From the NCBI GenBank assembly GCA_023140385.1, contig JAGLLT010000020.1, positions 1 to 36,359 on the forward strand: a stretch of 36,359 nucleotides of DNA. The letters run 5' to 3'. The notes beneath the pieces were generated by a model, which was not told the DNA's origin, made no database searches, and worked only from the letters and a program-made list of their open reading frames with translations. The position numbers were made by a program, and so were the translations under genes. The stretch comes from Candidatus Omnitrophota bacterium. GTDB taxonomy: Bacteria > Omnitrophota > Gorgyraeia > JAGLLT01. The number at the start of each line of letters is the position of its first letter. Position 1 is the stretch's first letter. This document shows positions 17,312-25,643 of the stretch, in pieces.

Positions 17312-17941
17312 ATGGAAAATAGAAAAGGAAAATTTATAACTTTTGAAGGGCCGGAAGGAAGCGGAAAAAGCACGCAAATCAGGCTTCTCGCCGAGTACCT
17401 AAGCTCCAAGGATTATAAAATTGAGCTTTTAAGAGAGCCGGGCGGTACAGAAATAGGTGAAAAGGTAAGGGCGATACTGCTTGATGTAAAATTTGACAGG
17501 ATGTCTTCTTTTTGTGAGCTTTATCTCTATCTGGCAGCTCGCGCCCAATTAATTGAAGAGAAAATCATACCTTTTTTAAATGAGGGTAAGGTTGTTTTTT
17601 GCGACAGGTTTATTGACGCTACAATAGCCTATCAGGTGTGCGGTTCGGGAGTAGCGCCTGATTTTGTAGACGGCTTTCAAAAGTTTGTGGCGGCGGGCCT
17701 TACTCCGCGTTTAACTATTCTACTGGACATAGATGTGGAGACCGGGCTTAAAAGGGCCGCTTCCTCTCATCCGCAAGACCGCCTGGAAAAAAAGGATGTT
17801 ATTTATCACCAAAGGGTAAGAGAGGGTTACCTGGAGCTTGCAAAAAAGAACCCTAAAAGAATAAAGGTTGTATCCTCGCTGGCTTCTATAGAGGACGTTC
17901 AGAAAAAGATTCGGGGGCTTATTGCCGATGTGTTTAAATGA
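17312..17941 (+). CDS. tmk: Thymidylate kinase
   Basis: Phosphorylates dTMP to dTDP for DNA synthesis. The 209 residues contain the P-loop EGPEGSGKST (12-21), the DR(F/Y) motif CDRFIDATIAYQ (D98-R99), and the LID region around HPQDRLEKKD. The first residues of the P-loop region are FEGPEGSGKS, with the Arg-bearing LID typical of many bacteria. It heads the tmk-holB-ricT-metG block, which is conserved in Firmicutes and other phyla. There is no clear Shine-Dalgarno before the ATG. holB starts inside its last 14 bases. Confidence 0.97.
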   Translation: MENRKGKFITFEGPEGSGKSTQIRLLAEYLSSKDYKIELLREPGGTEIGEKVRAILLDVKFDRMSSFCELYLYLAARAQLIEEKIIPFLNEGKVVFCDRFIDATIAYQVCGSGVAPDFVDGFQKFVAAGLTPRLTILLDIDVETGLKRAASSHPQDRLEKKDVIYHQRVREGYLELAKKNPKRIKVVSSLASIEDVQKKIRGLIADVFK

Positions 17942-18797
17942 ATTTTTTGATAGAGAAAAAATACTTGGGCTTTTTAAAGATTTGACAGATAATAGAAGAC
18001 TGCCGCCCACCCTGCTCTTTACCGGAAATAGCGGGCACGGAAAGCGGGAGGCGCTTATAGATATAGCCGCGTTAATAATTTGTGAAAACGGCCGGGGGCC
18101 CGCCTGCGACTGCTCTGACTGCCGGAGAGTAAGGGGGGGGAATCACCCGGACGCAGTCTGGTTTGAACCCTGCGGCAGCCCGCCCTCCATTAAGATTGAG
18201 CAGATAAGGGAATTAAGGAGAAAGATAATCTTAAAGCCTTATGAAGCAAAGAAGAAGGTCTTTATTATCTTTCAGGCGGAAAAGATGACCGAGGGGGCTC
18301 AAAACGCGCTATTAAAAACTCTGGAGGAGCCGCCCGCGGAGTCTATGCTGCTCTTAGCCGCTCCGAATGCCGGCGGCCTGTTGGATACGATAGCTTCCAG
18401 ATGCCGAATAATTAAATTTAGAGTCCGCGAAGATCCGGCGAGTGAGCCTGAACGCCGTGAAATTATTGATGATTTTTTATCTTTGAGAGAAGAGAAGGTT
18501 GAGGAGCTTTTTGATTGTCAAAACAGGGAGCGGTTTTTGTCCGTTTTAAAGGCACTCCAGGGTTTTTATAGAGACGTCCTTTTTTTTAAGTCAGGCGCGG
18601 ATAAAAAACTTATATTAAATAAAGAGAGGCAAAGCGAAATATTTAATTTATCGGGTTTTTACACCAGCGATAGTTTGCGCGGGGCAATCGGCTTTTTGAA
18701 TGAGATGGCGAAAATGGCCAATTTTAACGTGAGTTTAAGAGTTTGTATATTGAATACAGCCGCAGGGCTTAAAAGTGTTAGAGGAGCAGAGGTTTAA
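17928..18797 (+). CDS. holB: DNA polymerase III delta' subunit
   Basis: Clamp-loader subunit, an AAA+ ATPase-fold protein that helps load the beta clamp. About 289 residues from ATG 17928 (a TTG at 17922 is also in frame); it overlaps the tmk end. Walker A is degenerate, GNSGHGKR (33-40), with Arg where Thr/Ser binds magnesium, in line with delta' being a weak or inactive ATPase. A zinc module is present: C52-x7-C60-x-C62-x2-C65. The SRC arginine-finger motif is ASRCR (156-160), and NALLKTLEEPP (126-136) is diagnostic of clamp-loader AAA+ subunits. Confidence 0.93.
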   Translation: MCLNEFFDREKILGLFKDLTDNRRLPPTLLFTGNSGHGKREALIDIAALIICENGRGPACDCSDCRRVRGGNHPDAVWFEPCGSPPSIKIEQIRELRRKIILKPYEAKKKVFIIFQAEKMTEGAQNALLKTLEEPPAESMLLLAAPNAGGLLDTIASRCRIIKFRVREDPASEPERREIIDDFLSLREEKVEELFDCQNRERFLSVLKALQGFYRDVLFFKSGADKKLILNKERQSEIFNLSGFYTSDSLRGAIGFLNEMAKMANFNVSLRVCILNTAAGLKSVRGAEV

Positions 18798-18798
18798 A

Positions 18799-19608
18799 AT
18801 GCGTGAAGTTGTTCAGGTAAAAATCAGAGAAGCTGGCAAGGTTTCATATTATGATGTTAATAATCTGACACCGGTGATAGGCGGTTACGTGATTGTGGAA
18901 GCTGACAGGGGACTGGAGTATGGCCAGGTTATCTCAGAACGTGAAAAGATTGTGGATGAAGACATAGATGGTGTCTTGCGAAAGATTGCGCGGGCAGCAA
19001 CCGCTCATGATTTAAGGCAGATAAAAGAGAATGAAAAGAAGGCCTTCAGCGCCTTAAAGACAGCCTCAAAAAAGATTGAAGAACATAAGTTGGGGATGAA
19101 GCTTATAGAGGTTGAATACTCCTTTGACAGATCGAAGATCATCTTTTACTTTACGGCTGAGGGGAGAGTAGACTTTAGGCAGTTGGTTAAAGATTTAGCC
19201 GGAGTTTTTAAGGCAAGGATTGAGTTGAAGCAGATTGGAGTGAGAGATGAAGCTAAGTTCCTGGGAGGAATAGGCCCCTGCGGAAGGCCGTTATGCTGCG
19301 CCAAATTTTTAAAGAATTTTGAGCCGGTAACCATCAGGATGGCTAAAGATCAAAAGCTTCCTCTTGCTTCTTCCAAGATTTCCGGCTTGTGCGGCAGGCT
19401 GATGTGTTGTTTGAGCTTTGAATATCAGACCTACAAGGAGTTTTTAAAAGGACTGCCGAAAGCGGGACAAACTATAAGTACGCGGGCAGGTAAATGTAAG
19501 GTTGTTGATGTAGACGTGCTTAATAGATCGGTTTCTGTTGAGACTGAGGACAAGAGGATATTAAAGGTGGAGTTTAATGAAGAAGGAAAGCAAATCCAGA
19601 CGAAGTAA
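18799..19608 (+). CDS. ricT: PSP1-domain protein, RicT/YaaT family
   Basis: In Bacillus subtilis RicT (YaaT) is part of the Fe-S RicA-RicF-RicT complex that adjusts RNase Y action; elsewhere the role is unclear. About 269 residues from ATG 18799, chosen because GAGG lies six bases before it and it starts one base after the holB stop; a GTG at 18775 is the alternative. The cysteine motifs are two copies of C-G-R-x2-CC type: C161, C166, C167 and C198, C203, C204, the likely cluster ligands. Position after tmk-holB matches the conserved neighbourhood. Its end overlaps metG by 32 bp. Confidence 0.9.
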   Translation: MREVVQVKIREAGKVSYYDVNNLTPVIGGYVIVEADRGLEYGQVISEREKIVDEDIDGVLRKIARAATAHDLRQIKENEKKAFSALKTASKKIEEHKLGMKLIEVEYSFDRSKIIFYFTAEGRVDFRQLVKDLAGVFKARIELKQIGVRDEAKFLGGIGPCGRPLCCAKFLKNFEPVTIRMAKDQKLPLASSKISGLCGRLMCCLSFEYQTYKEFLKGLPKAGQTISTRAGKCKVVDVDVLNRSVSVETEDKRILKVEFNEEGKQIQTK

Positions 19609-21121
19609 ATTTTACATAACGACGGCCATAGATTACGCGAACGCGTCCCCTCATATGGGCCATGCCTATGAAAAAATATGCGCGGACGCTATAGCCCGCT
19701 GGCACAGGTTCAAGGGGGAAGATGTTTTTTTTCTGACAGGGACAGATGAAAACGCCCAGAAGAACGTCCAGGCGGCCGGGGAGGCCGGGGTAGAAGTTGA
19801 AAAGTTCGTAGACGACAACTCCCGGAAGTTTATTAATCTATGCGGTGCCCTGAATTTATCCCACGATGATTTTATAAGAACAACCGAGAGCCGGCACAAA
19901 GAGGTGTCCCAGGCAATATTCGCGAAACTGTACGAAAAAGGAGATATATATAAAGGCTTTTACGAAGGACATTACTGTGAAGGCTGTGAGGCCTTTATTA
20001 CGGAAAAAGAACTTATTAAGGGTGAGTGCCCGGAGCATAATCTCAAGCCAAAGCTTATAAAGGAGGAGAGCTATTTCTTTAAGCTCGCTAAATATCAGAA
20101 AGACATTTTAAAGCTCCTGGAGGAGGGTTTGGTTGAACCTGAAACGAGAAAGAATGAAATTGTTAACAGAGTTAGAGACGGCTTAAAGGATTTAAGCGTC
20201 AGCAGAAAAAATTTAGATTGGGGCATAGCTGTTCCTTTTGATAGTGATCATAAAATTTATGTTTGGATAGATGCCTTGATAAATTATATTTCCGCCCTGG
20301 GCTGGCCCGACGGCGAGAAGTTCAAGAAGTACTGGCCGACGGACCTTCATCTAATCGGAAAAGGAATTAACTGGTTTCATTCTGTAATCTGGCCGGCTAT
20401 ATTAATGTCAGCCGGCATAGAGCTTCCTAAAAAAATATTTGTCCATGGTTATTTGACCATTGAGGGCCGGAAGATTAGCAAATCTTTAGGTAACGCGGTA
20501 GATCCTACTCCCTTTATTGAGGAATATGGAGTCGACCCTATAAGGTATTTTTTAATGAGAGATGTTTCTTTTGGGCAGGACGGAGATTTCTCCCGGGAGG
20601 CCTTTATACAGAGATACAATGGTGACCTGGCCAATGACCTGGGTAATCTTTTAAACAGGACCCTGACAATGATAGAGAAATATTTTAAAGGCCTTATACC
20701 GCCAGGCGGTGAAGAGTTAGGCGCGGATGAGGATTTATTGAACTTCGCCAGGGGGCTTCACAAAAAACTGGATACCAGTATGGCCGGCCTTGATATCAAC
20801 AGAAGCCTGGAAACAATTTGGGAGCTTATTAATAAGGCCAATAAATACATAGAGGACTCTAAGCCCTGGGAGTTATTTAAAGGTGATAAGCGAAGATTGG
20901 AGGTTGTTATCTACAATCTGGCGGAGGTCCTAAGGCTGGTTTTGTTATCTATCCGCTCTTTTATTCCCAAAACCGCGGAAAATATGCTTAAACAGTTAGA
21001 TCCATCCAGCGCTATAGAACAGGCAGGTTTTGATGATTTGGCCGCCTGGGGCAAGCTTAAAGCCGGGACGAAAATCTCAAAAGGCAGTCCCTTGTTTCCC
21101 AGAATACAAAAGGAACAATGA
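19577..21121 (+). CDS. metG: Methionyl-tRNA synthetase
   Basis: Class I synthetase that charges tRNA-Met. 514 residues. The HIGH motif is HMGH (26-29) after KFYITTAIDYANASP, and the KMSKS motif is KISKS (299-303). The zinc-binding insertion has C134-x2-C137 and C151-x2-H154, a single-knuckle type with a His in the last position. There is no C-terminal tRNA-binding (EMAP-like) domain, so it is the short form. The start must be 19577, inside ricT, because no ATG, GTG or TTG occurs between it and the catalytic core. It shares ATGA with the next gene. Confidence 0.96.
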   Translation: MKKESKSRRSKFYITTAIDYANASPHMGHAYEKICADAIARWHRFKGEDVFFLTGTDENAQKNVQAAGEAGVEVEKFVDDNSRKFINLCGALNLSHDDFIRTTESRHKEVSQAIFAKLYEKGDIYKGFYEGHYCEGCEAFITEKELIKGECPEHNLKPKLIKEESYFFKLAKYQKDILKLLEEGLVEPETRKNEIVNRVRDGLKDLSVSRKNLDWGIAVPFDSDHKIYVWIDALINYISALGWPDGEKFKKYWPTDLHLIGKGINWFHSVIWPAILMSAGIELPKKIFVHGYLTIEGRKISKSLGNAVDPTPFIEEYGVDPIRYFLMRDVSFGQDGDFSREAFIQRYNGDLANDLGNLLNRTLTMIEKYFKGLIPPGGEELGADEDLLNFARGLHKKLDTSMAGLDINRSLETIWELINKANKYIEDSKPWELFKGDKRRLEVVIYNLAEVLRLVLLSIRSFIPKTAENMLKQLDPSSAIEQAGFDDLAAWGKLKAGTKISKGSPLFPRIQKEQ

Positions 21122-22194
21122 AGATAAAAAAGTTAACTCGCGGGTTTTTTAGAGAAAACGTTATTTATCTCCTGCTTTTGTTATTTATAAGCCTTTTTTA
21201 TATGGCGTCTGCCTCCCTGAATTTATTGGAAGAAGTAAAACCGGCAATAGAGAGCGGAAGCCTGATTAAGGCTCAGACAGACCTTCCTTCGGAAGAGGGG
21301 CTGCGAAAGCTGTTTGCCGAAGGCAACATTTACGCGATCGGCCTTTACGGAATAGGCACACTGTTGATTTTGGGTTTTCTTGCCGGTATTGGCCTGGATT
21401 TGGTTTTTGTCGTTTTAAAGTTTAAGGGAAAAGAGGTTATTCCCAGAAGTTTTATAATGCCTGAGGCCGGATGGCAGGCAATGGATATTGTCAGAATTAT
21501 CATTTTGTATCTGTTTTTCTCCTGCCTGATAAACTGCGCCTTTGCCGCGAGCAGGTATATTTTTTTTATTGAAAGTTTGATTGTAGCCGTGGGCAAACTC
21601 GATGAACTCAGCCGCCTGGCTCTAAGTCTGAGCGTATCTTATATTTTAATTATTAGCCTGCTTGTTTACTTTATAGTCGTTAAGTACAAGTACAAAATAG
21701 AGGTTCTTGGATTAAGCGTAAAAGGTTTCTTTAAAAATGTTTTTTTAGGAGCGGCCGGATACATAGCCCTCATACCCCTGCTAACTCTATCCGCCTACGT
21801 GTCACTTCTTCTTGCTTCTTTTTTTAATATCGGCCCCGAGGAAAACCCCCTGTTAAACGTTTTTCAAACGGAAGGCAGGCCGGCGCTTGTTGCCTATTTC
21901 GTTATTTGCATATGTTTTTTAGGGCCGGTGGTGGAGGAGATATTTTTTAGAGGCTTCCTCTATAAAGCTCTCAGGAAGAGCTTTGGGGTATTACCGGCGG
22001 TTGCCGTAAGCTCTGTCTTTTTTGCCTGGCTTCATATGACCTTTATCGGCTTTCTGCCAATTATGGTTTTAGGTTTACTGCTTGCCTATTTGTATGAAAA
22101 AAACGGCACCTTAATTCCCAGTATAACAGTTCACATAATTCATAACAGCGCCATCATAATTTTTGTAATGATTTTTAAAGGCTTGGGGTCGTAA
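21118..22194 (+). CDS. CPBP-family intramembrane metalloprotease
   Basis: Integral membrane protein of 358 residues with about eight hydrophobic segments. The CPBP/Abi (Rce1-like) signatures are present: EExxxR as VVEEIFFRGF (E273, E274, R278), WLH (H306) and HxxxH-like HIIHN (H339, H342), so the presumed active-site Glu and His residues are intact. Family members cleave prenylated or membrane proteins, or serve in bacteriocin self-immunity; the substrate here is unknown. It is coupled to metG by an ATGA overlap and abuts thiL. Confidence 0.88.
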   Translation: MKIKKLTRGFFRENVIYLLLLLFISLFYMASASLNLLEEVKPAIESGSLIKAQTDLPSEEGLRKLFAEGNIYAIGLYGIGTLLILGFLAGIGLDLVFVVLKFKGKEVIPRSFIMPEAGWQAMDIVRIIILYLFFSCLINCAFAASRYIFFIESLIVAVGKLDELSRLALSLSVSYILIISLLVYFIVVKYKYKIEVLGLSVKGFFKNVFLGAAGYIALIPLLTLSAYVSLLLASFFNIGPEENPLLNVFQTEGRPALVAYFVICICFLGPVVEEIFFRGFLYKALRKSFGVLPAVAVSSVFFAWLHMTFIGFLPIMVLGLLLAYLYEKNGTLIPSITVHIIHNSAIIIFVMIFKGLGS

Positions 22195-23112
22195 ATGAGA
22201 TTAAAAGATATCAATGAATTTGATTTAATTAGAAAACTTACGGCAGGAGCAAAAGGGAATAAGGCGCTAATTAAAGGTATTGGAGACGATACAGCCGTTA
22301 TAGCTTATAAAAAAAACAACTATCTTCTTTTCACCACTGATATTATTATAGAAGGTGTTCACTTTGATCTCAAAAAGGCGAAGGCCGGGCAGATAGGGCA
22401 TAAGGCGTTAGCTTCTAATATAAGCGATATAGCCGCGATGGGTGGTTCTCCGGCATACGCGGTGGTATCTCTGGGCCTGCCCGGGAAACTGCGGCTTGAT
22501 TTCGCGAAATCACTTTATAACGGGATAAAAAAGACTGCCAATTGTTTTAGTGTTAAGATTGTCGGCGGTGACGTCTCGGCTTCAGAAAAGTTGATTATTA
22601 ACATTGCCCTTTTAGGATTTGCTAAAAAGAAAAATTTGACATTAAGGAGCGGAGCCAGGGCCGGCGACCGGATATTTGTTACCGGGCGGCTGGGAGGGTC
22701 AGGGAGAAAAAAGCATCTGACTTTTAAGCCGCGTGTTAAAGAAGCCTTGCTTCTGACTTCAGGATATAAAATAAACGCCATGATAGATTTATCCGACGGC
22801 CTGATTAGCGACCTAAGACACATTGTAAATGAAAGCGCGGCGGGTGCCTGCCTATACCGGAAAAAGATTCCTTTATCAAAAGAGGCTTCCGGGGAAGAGT
22901 CTGCCTTATACGAAGGAGAAGACTTTGAACTGCTGTTTACCTTAAATGAAAAGGAAGCAGGAAGGTTAAAAGAGCGCGGGCTAAAAGGTTCAAGGTTAAA
23001 GTTAACCGAGATTGGAAGAGTGACAGAAAAAGATCGGGGACTTACAATAGTTGATGAAGACGGCAAAGAGAAAAAGTTGTCCTTCGGGAAGGGGTTTAGA
23101 CACTTTAAGTGA
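22195..23112 (+). CDS. thiL: Thiamine-monophosphate kinase
   Basis: Converts thiamine monophosphate to thiamine diphosphate with ATP. The 305 residues show the PurM-like motifs in order: GIGDDTAVI (28-36), TTDIIIEGVHF (47-57), NISDIAAMGG (75-84), VGGDVSAS (123-130) and IDLSDGL (197-203). The metal-binding aspartates D31, D32, D49, D78, D126 and D198/D201 are visible. It starts directly after the CPBP stop, and its TGA overlaps the tsaE GTG. No other thiamine gene is in the window. Confidence 0.96.
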   Translation: MRLKDINEFDLIRKLTAGAKGNKALIKGIGDDTAVIAYKKNNYLLFTTDIIIEGVHFDLKKAKAGQIGHKALASNISDIAAMGGSPAYAVVSLGLPGKLRLDFAKSLYNGIKKTANCFSVKIVGGDVSASEKLIINIALLGFAKKKNLTLRSGARAGDRIFVTGRLGGSGRKKHLTFKPRVKEALLLTSGYKINAMIDLSDGLISDLRHIVNESAAGACLYRKKIPLSKEASGEESALYEGEDFELLFTLNEKEAGRLKERGLKGSRLKLTEIGRVTEKDRGLTIVDEDGKEKKLSFGKGFRHFK

Positions 23113-23591
23113 AGAGGGTTATAGCGCGAGGCGAAGAAGAGACGAAGAAGGTTGCCGGGCGCCTGGCAGATTTTTTGCGGCCGGGGGACGTTCTGGCGCT
23201 GGTAGGTGACTTAGGATCAGGCAAGACGACCTTTGTAAAAGGGCTGGCCCGGGGGCTGGGAGTTAAGGGCCGGGTTGTCAGCCCTTCTTATGTTTTATTG
23301 AGAGAGTATAAGGCAAAATCGCCGCTTTATCACTTTGATTTATACAGATTAGGTTATTATGAAGAGGTGGAACTTTTAGGCTATGAAGAGTATTTTTACG
23401 GAAACGGTATAACCTGTATTGAGTGGGCTGATAAGATAGAAAAACTTTTGCCCAAAAGCTATCTGAGGATACAGTTTGAATTTCTGGGAGAAAAAAAGAG
23501 AACTATTAGATTTTTAGCTGTAGGCCCGCCCGCCCGCCGGACAGGCGGACAGGCGGACAGGCATTATCAGGAACTTATTGATAGGATATAA
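23109..23591 (+). CDS. tsaE: tRNA t6A threonylcarbamoyltransferase complex ATPase TsaE
   Basis: TsaE, with TsaB and TsaD, makes t6A37 on ANN-decoding tRNAs. The GTG start overlaps the thiL stop (GTGA). Walker A is GDLGSGKTT (33-41), and SPSYVLLREY, HFDLYRL and CIEWADKIEKLLP are family motifs. Of the 160 residues, the last 20 or so are unusual: they are translated from a GC-rich tandem repeat (see 23525-23562), giving PPARRTGGQADR, so the native end has probably been extended by repeat DNA. Confidence 0.93.
   Translation: MKRVIARGEEETKKVAGRLADFLRPGDVLALVGDLGSGKTTFVKGLARGLGVKGRVVSPSYVLLREYKAKSPLYHFDLYRLGYYEEVELLGYEEYFYGNGITCIEWADKIEKLLPKSYLRIQFEFLGEKKRTIRFLAVGPPARRTGGQADRHYQELIDRI
23525..23562 (+). 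repeat. GC-rich tandem and partly inverted repeat at the tsaE 3' end
   Basis: Units of CCCG repeated several times are followed by GGCGGACA repeated two to three times. CCGCC and GGCGG around GGACA form a small stem. The block is far more GC-rich than its surroundings and is read as part of tsaE. It looks like a short mobile palindromic-type repeat inserted near a stop codon. Confidence 0.6.
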
Positions 23592-23606
23592 AGGGCAGGT
23601 GTTTCT

Positions 23607-24317
23607 ATGAAAATTTTAGCGGTTGATACTTCAACATTATGTTTGTCGCTGGCTGTGGCGGACGAAAATAAAATAGTATGTGAATATAATAAAAGGCTAA
23701 AGAAGCCTGACCACTGCCGCTACCTTATCCCCGGCATAAAAGATATGCTGGAGAAAGAGGGATTAAAGTTAAGGGATATGAATGCTTTTTGCGCGGGGCT
23801 GGGCCCCGGCTCTTTTACAGGCTTGCGTGTGGGGCTGGCCGCCTTAAAAGGATTAAGTATGGTTTTGGGCAAGAGGTTAATCGGTATTTCCAGCCTGGAT
23901 GCCATTGTCCATAATATAAAGCGCAAGGAGAGGCTTGTTGTCTGTATTCAGGATGCCAGAAAGGGAAAGGTTTATAGCTGTCTTTATCATAAGAATGGTT
24001 CATTAGAAAGATTAACGGACTATCTTCTCTTGGAATTTAAAGAGTTGGTGGAACTGGTAAAAAAAGTTAATAAAAAGCGAGGCAAAAAAGTTCTCTTTAC
24101 CGCGAGCGGCGTCGAAATTTTTAAAGATGATATTTTGAAAGTATTTCCTGAAGCAGAATTTAGCGTGAAGAGAAGCTGGTATCCCAGGGCCTCAAATCTG
24201 GTAAAAGAGGCGGCGGTCATTCTAAAGAATAGCAAATGCCCTAAAATATCCGCTGACATTGAACCTCTTTATCTCCACTCTCAGTATGCCAATATAACCA
24301 GGCCGAAAAAATTATGA
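23607..24317 (+). CDS. tsaB: tRNA t6A threonylcarbamoyltransferase complex subunit TsaB
   Basis: TsaB is the inactive TsaD paralogue that holds the TsaB-TsaD-TsaE complex together. The 236 residues begin MKILAVDTSTLCLSLAV, carry the short histidine-bearing segment PDHCRYLIPGI (34-44) and the signature AGLGPGSFTGLRVGLAALKG (63-82). The metal-binding C-terminal half of TsaD is lacking, as in the family. It lies 15 bp after tsaE, and the next gene overlaps it by four bases. tsaD itself is not in this window. Confidence 0.96.
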   Translation: MKILAVDTSTLCLSLAVADENKIVCEYNKRLKKPDHCRYLIPGIKDMLEKEGLKLRDMNAFCAGLGPGSFTGLRVGLAALKGLSMVLGKRLIGISSLDAIVHNIKRKERLVVCIQDARKGKVYSCLYHKNGSLERLTDYLLLEFKELVELVKKVNKKRGKKVLFTASGVEIFKDDILKVFPEAEFSVKRSWYPRASNLVKEAAVILKNSKCPKISADIEPLYLHSQYANITRPKKL

Positions 24318-25453
24318 AAACGACAGGTGATACTTATTACCATAGCTCCGCCAGAATAGACTTAGAGGCCCTGGATTATAATCTAAAGCAGATAAAAAAA
24401 ATTGTCTCAAACAAAGTGAAGGTACTGGCTACCGTTAAAGCCAACGCTTACGGCCACGGGATAACCGGCATATCTAAGTTTTTAGAGGATAAGGTAGATT
24501 ACCTCGGGGTGGCCTTTGTGGAAGAGGGGGTTAAGATAAGAAAAGGGGGAGTCAAGACCCCGGTTTTAATTTTAGGCAATACCCTGGCGGCAGGCCTGCC
24601 AGAGGCGGTCGATTTTGATTTAACCGTTACCCTTACCGAAAAGAAAACAGCCTATATTTTGGAAGATTTAGCCGCGAGCAAAGGCAGGAAGGTTAAAGTC
24701 CAGATAAAGATTGATACGGGCATGGGGCGGATTGGTTTTTGGTATAAGGATGCCCTTAAAGATATTATGGAGATTCATGGCCTTAAGCGCCTTGAAATTG
24801 AAGGTATATATACTCATCTTTCAAGCGCCGGGGGAGACGAGGACTTTACAAGGGAACAGCTTAAAAGGTTTAACGGTTTTATTGAGGAGGCGGGCCGAAA
24901 GGGTATAGAAGCTCCCCTTTATCACGCGGCCAACAGTCTGGCCACTCTGCGCTATAAAGAGTCACATTTTAACCTTGTCAGGCCGGGCCTGATTTTATAC
25001 GGGGTATATCCATCTGCTAACTTAGAAGGGGCAATAAAAGTAAGGCCGGTTCTGTCCTTTACGGCCAAGGTAGTTTATGTGAAAGAGGTTGAGGCCGGAC
25101 GTTCCGTCAGTTATGACAGAAGTTACATTGCCGAAAAGAGGATGAAGGTGGCAACCGTGTCAGCCGGTTACGCCGACGGCTACAGCCATCTTTTAACCCA
25201 CAAGGCCAAAATTTTAATAAACGGCCGCTTCGCCCCCGTTATCGGGAAGATATGTATGGATCATATCATGGCGGATGTCAGCCATATCAAAGAAGTCAAA
25301 ATAGGCGATGAGGCAGTCCTAATCGGCCGGGACAATAACAAGGAGATAACAGCCGAAGAATTAGCCCGCATGACAGGAACCATCCCCTACGAAACCCTAT
25401 GCCGGATAGGGGAAAGAGTAAAAAGGATATATCTTAACGGAAAAACTGATTAA
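24314..25453 (+). CDS. alr: Alanine racemase
   Basis: PLP enzyme that makes D-alanine for peptidoglycan. The 379 residues carry the PLP lysine in TVKANAYGHG (K42) and the second catalytic base in SAGYADGYSH (Y286). Also seen are ARIDLEALDYNLKQIKK and KICMDHIMADVS, normal for the family. It overlaps tsaB by four bases and closes the housekeeping block; a promoter-bearing 190-bp gap follows. This implies a murein cell wall. Confidence 0.97.
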   Translation: MKTTGDTYYHSSARIDLEALDYNLKQIKKIVSNKVKVLATVKANAYGHGITGISKFLEDKVDYLGVAFVEEGVKIRKGGVKTPVLILGNTLAAGLPEAVDFDLTVTLTEKKTAYILEDLAASKGRKVKVQIKIDTGMGRIGFWYKDALKDIMEIHGLKRLEIEGIYTHLSSAGGDEDFTREQLKRFNGFIEEAGRKGIEAPLYHAANSLATLRYKESHFNLVRPGLILYGVYPSANLEGAIKVRPVLSFTAKVVYVKEVEAGRSVSYDRSYIAEKRMKVATVSAGYADGYSHLLTHKAKILINGRFAPVIGKICMDHIMADVSHIKEVKIGDEAVLIGRDNNKEITAEELARMTGTIPYETLCRIGERVKRIYLNGKTD

Positions 25454-25524
25454 ACTTGACTATTCCCTGTAGCCTGTAAGTCGGGTGATTTATTGCCTTA
25501 ACAAATTCGTTCTTAACTTTGGTC

Positions 25525-25554
25525 TTGACAAAGGGAAGTGTTTCATAGTACAGT
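25525..25554 (+). promoter_or_regulatory. Sigma-70-type promoter of the Rhs gene
   Basis: A perfect TTGACA (25525-25530) and TACAGT (25549-25554) are spaced by 18 bp, about 90 bp before the Rhs start codon. It lies in the 190-bp gap after alr and gives the Rhs unit its own transcription start. The rest of the gap shows no gene or clear terminator. Confidence 0.55.
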
Positions 25555-25643
25555 AATTTATGTAGGTGTAAAGTTGTCTTTATTAACCTACCCCGCCGCC
25601 ATAAGTTGACAAAAAGAGCGCCATTATAAAAAAGGAGTTACCG

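Noticed and set aside
22515-23066. Minus-strand open frame of 183 codons opposite thiL
   Set aside because: thiL on the + strand is certain from its motifs; the reverse frame is Ser/Pro/Phe-rich with no recognisable domain, a shadow of the coding strand.
25456-25480. Second promoter (TTGACT with TGTAAG) just after alr
   Set aside because: The spacing is about 13 bp, too short for a sigma-70 promoter.
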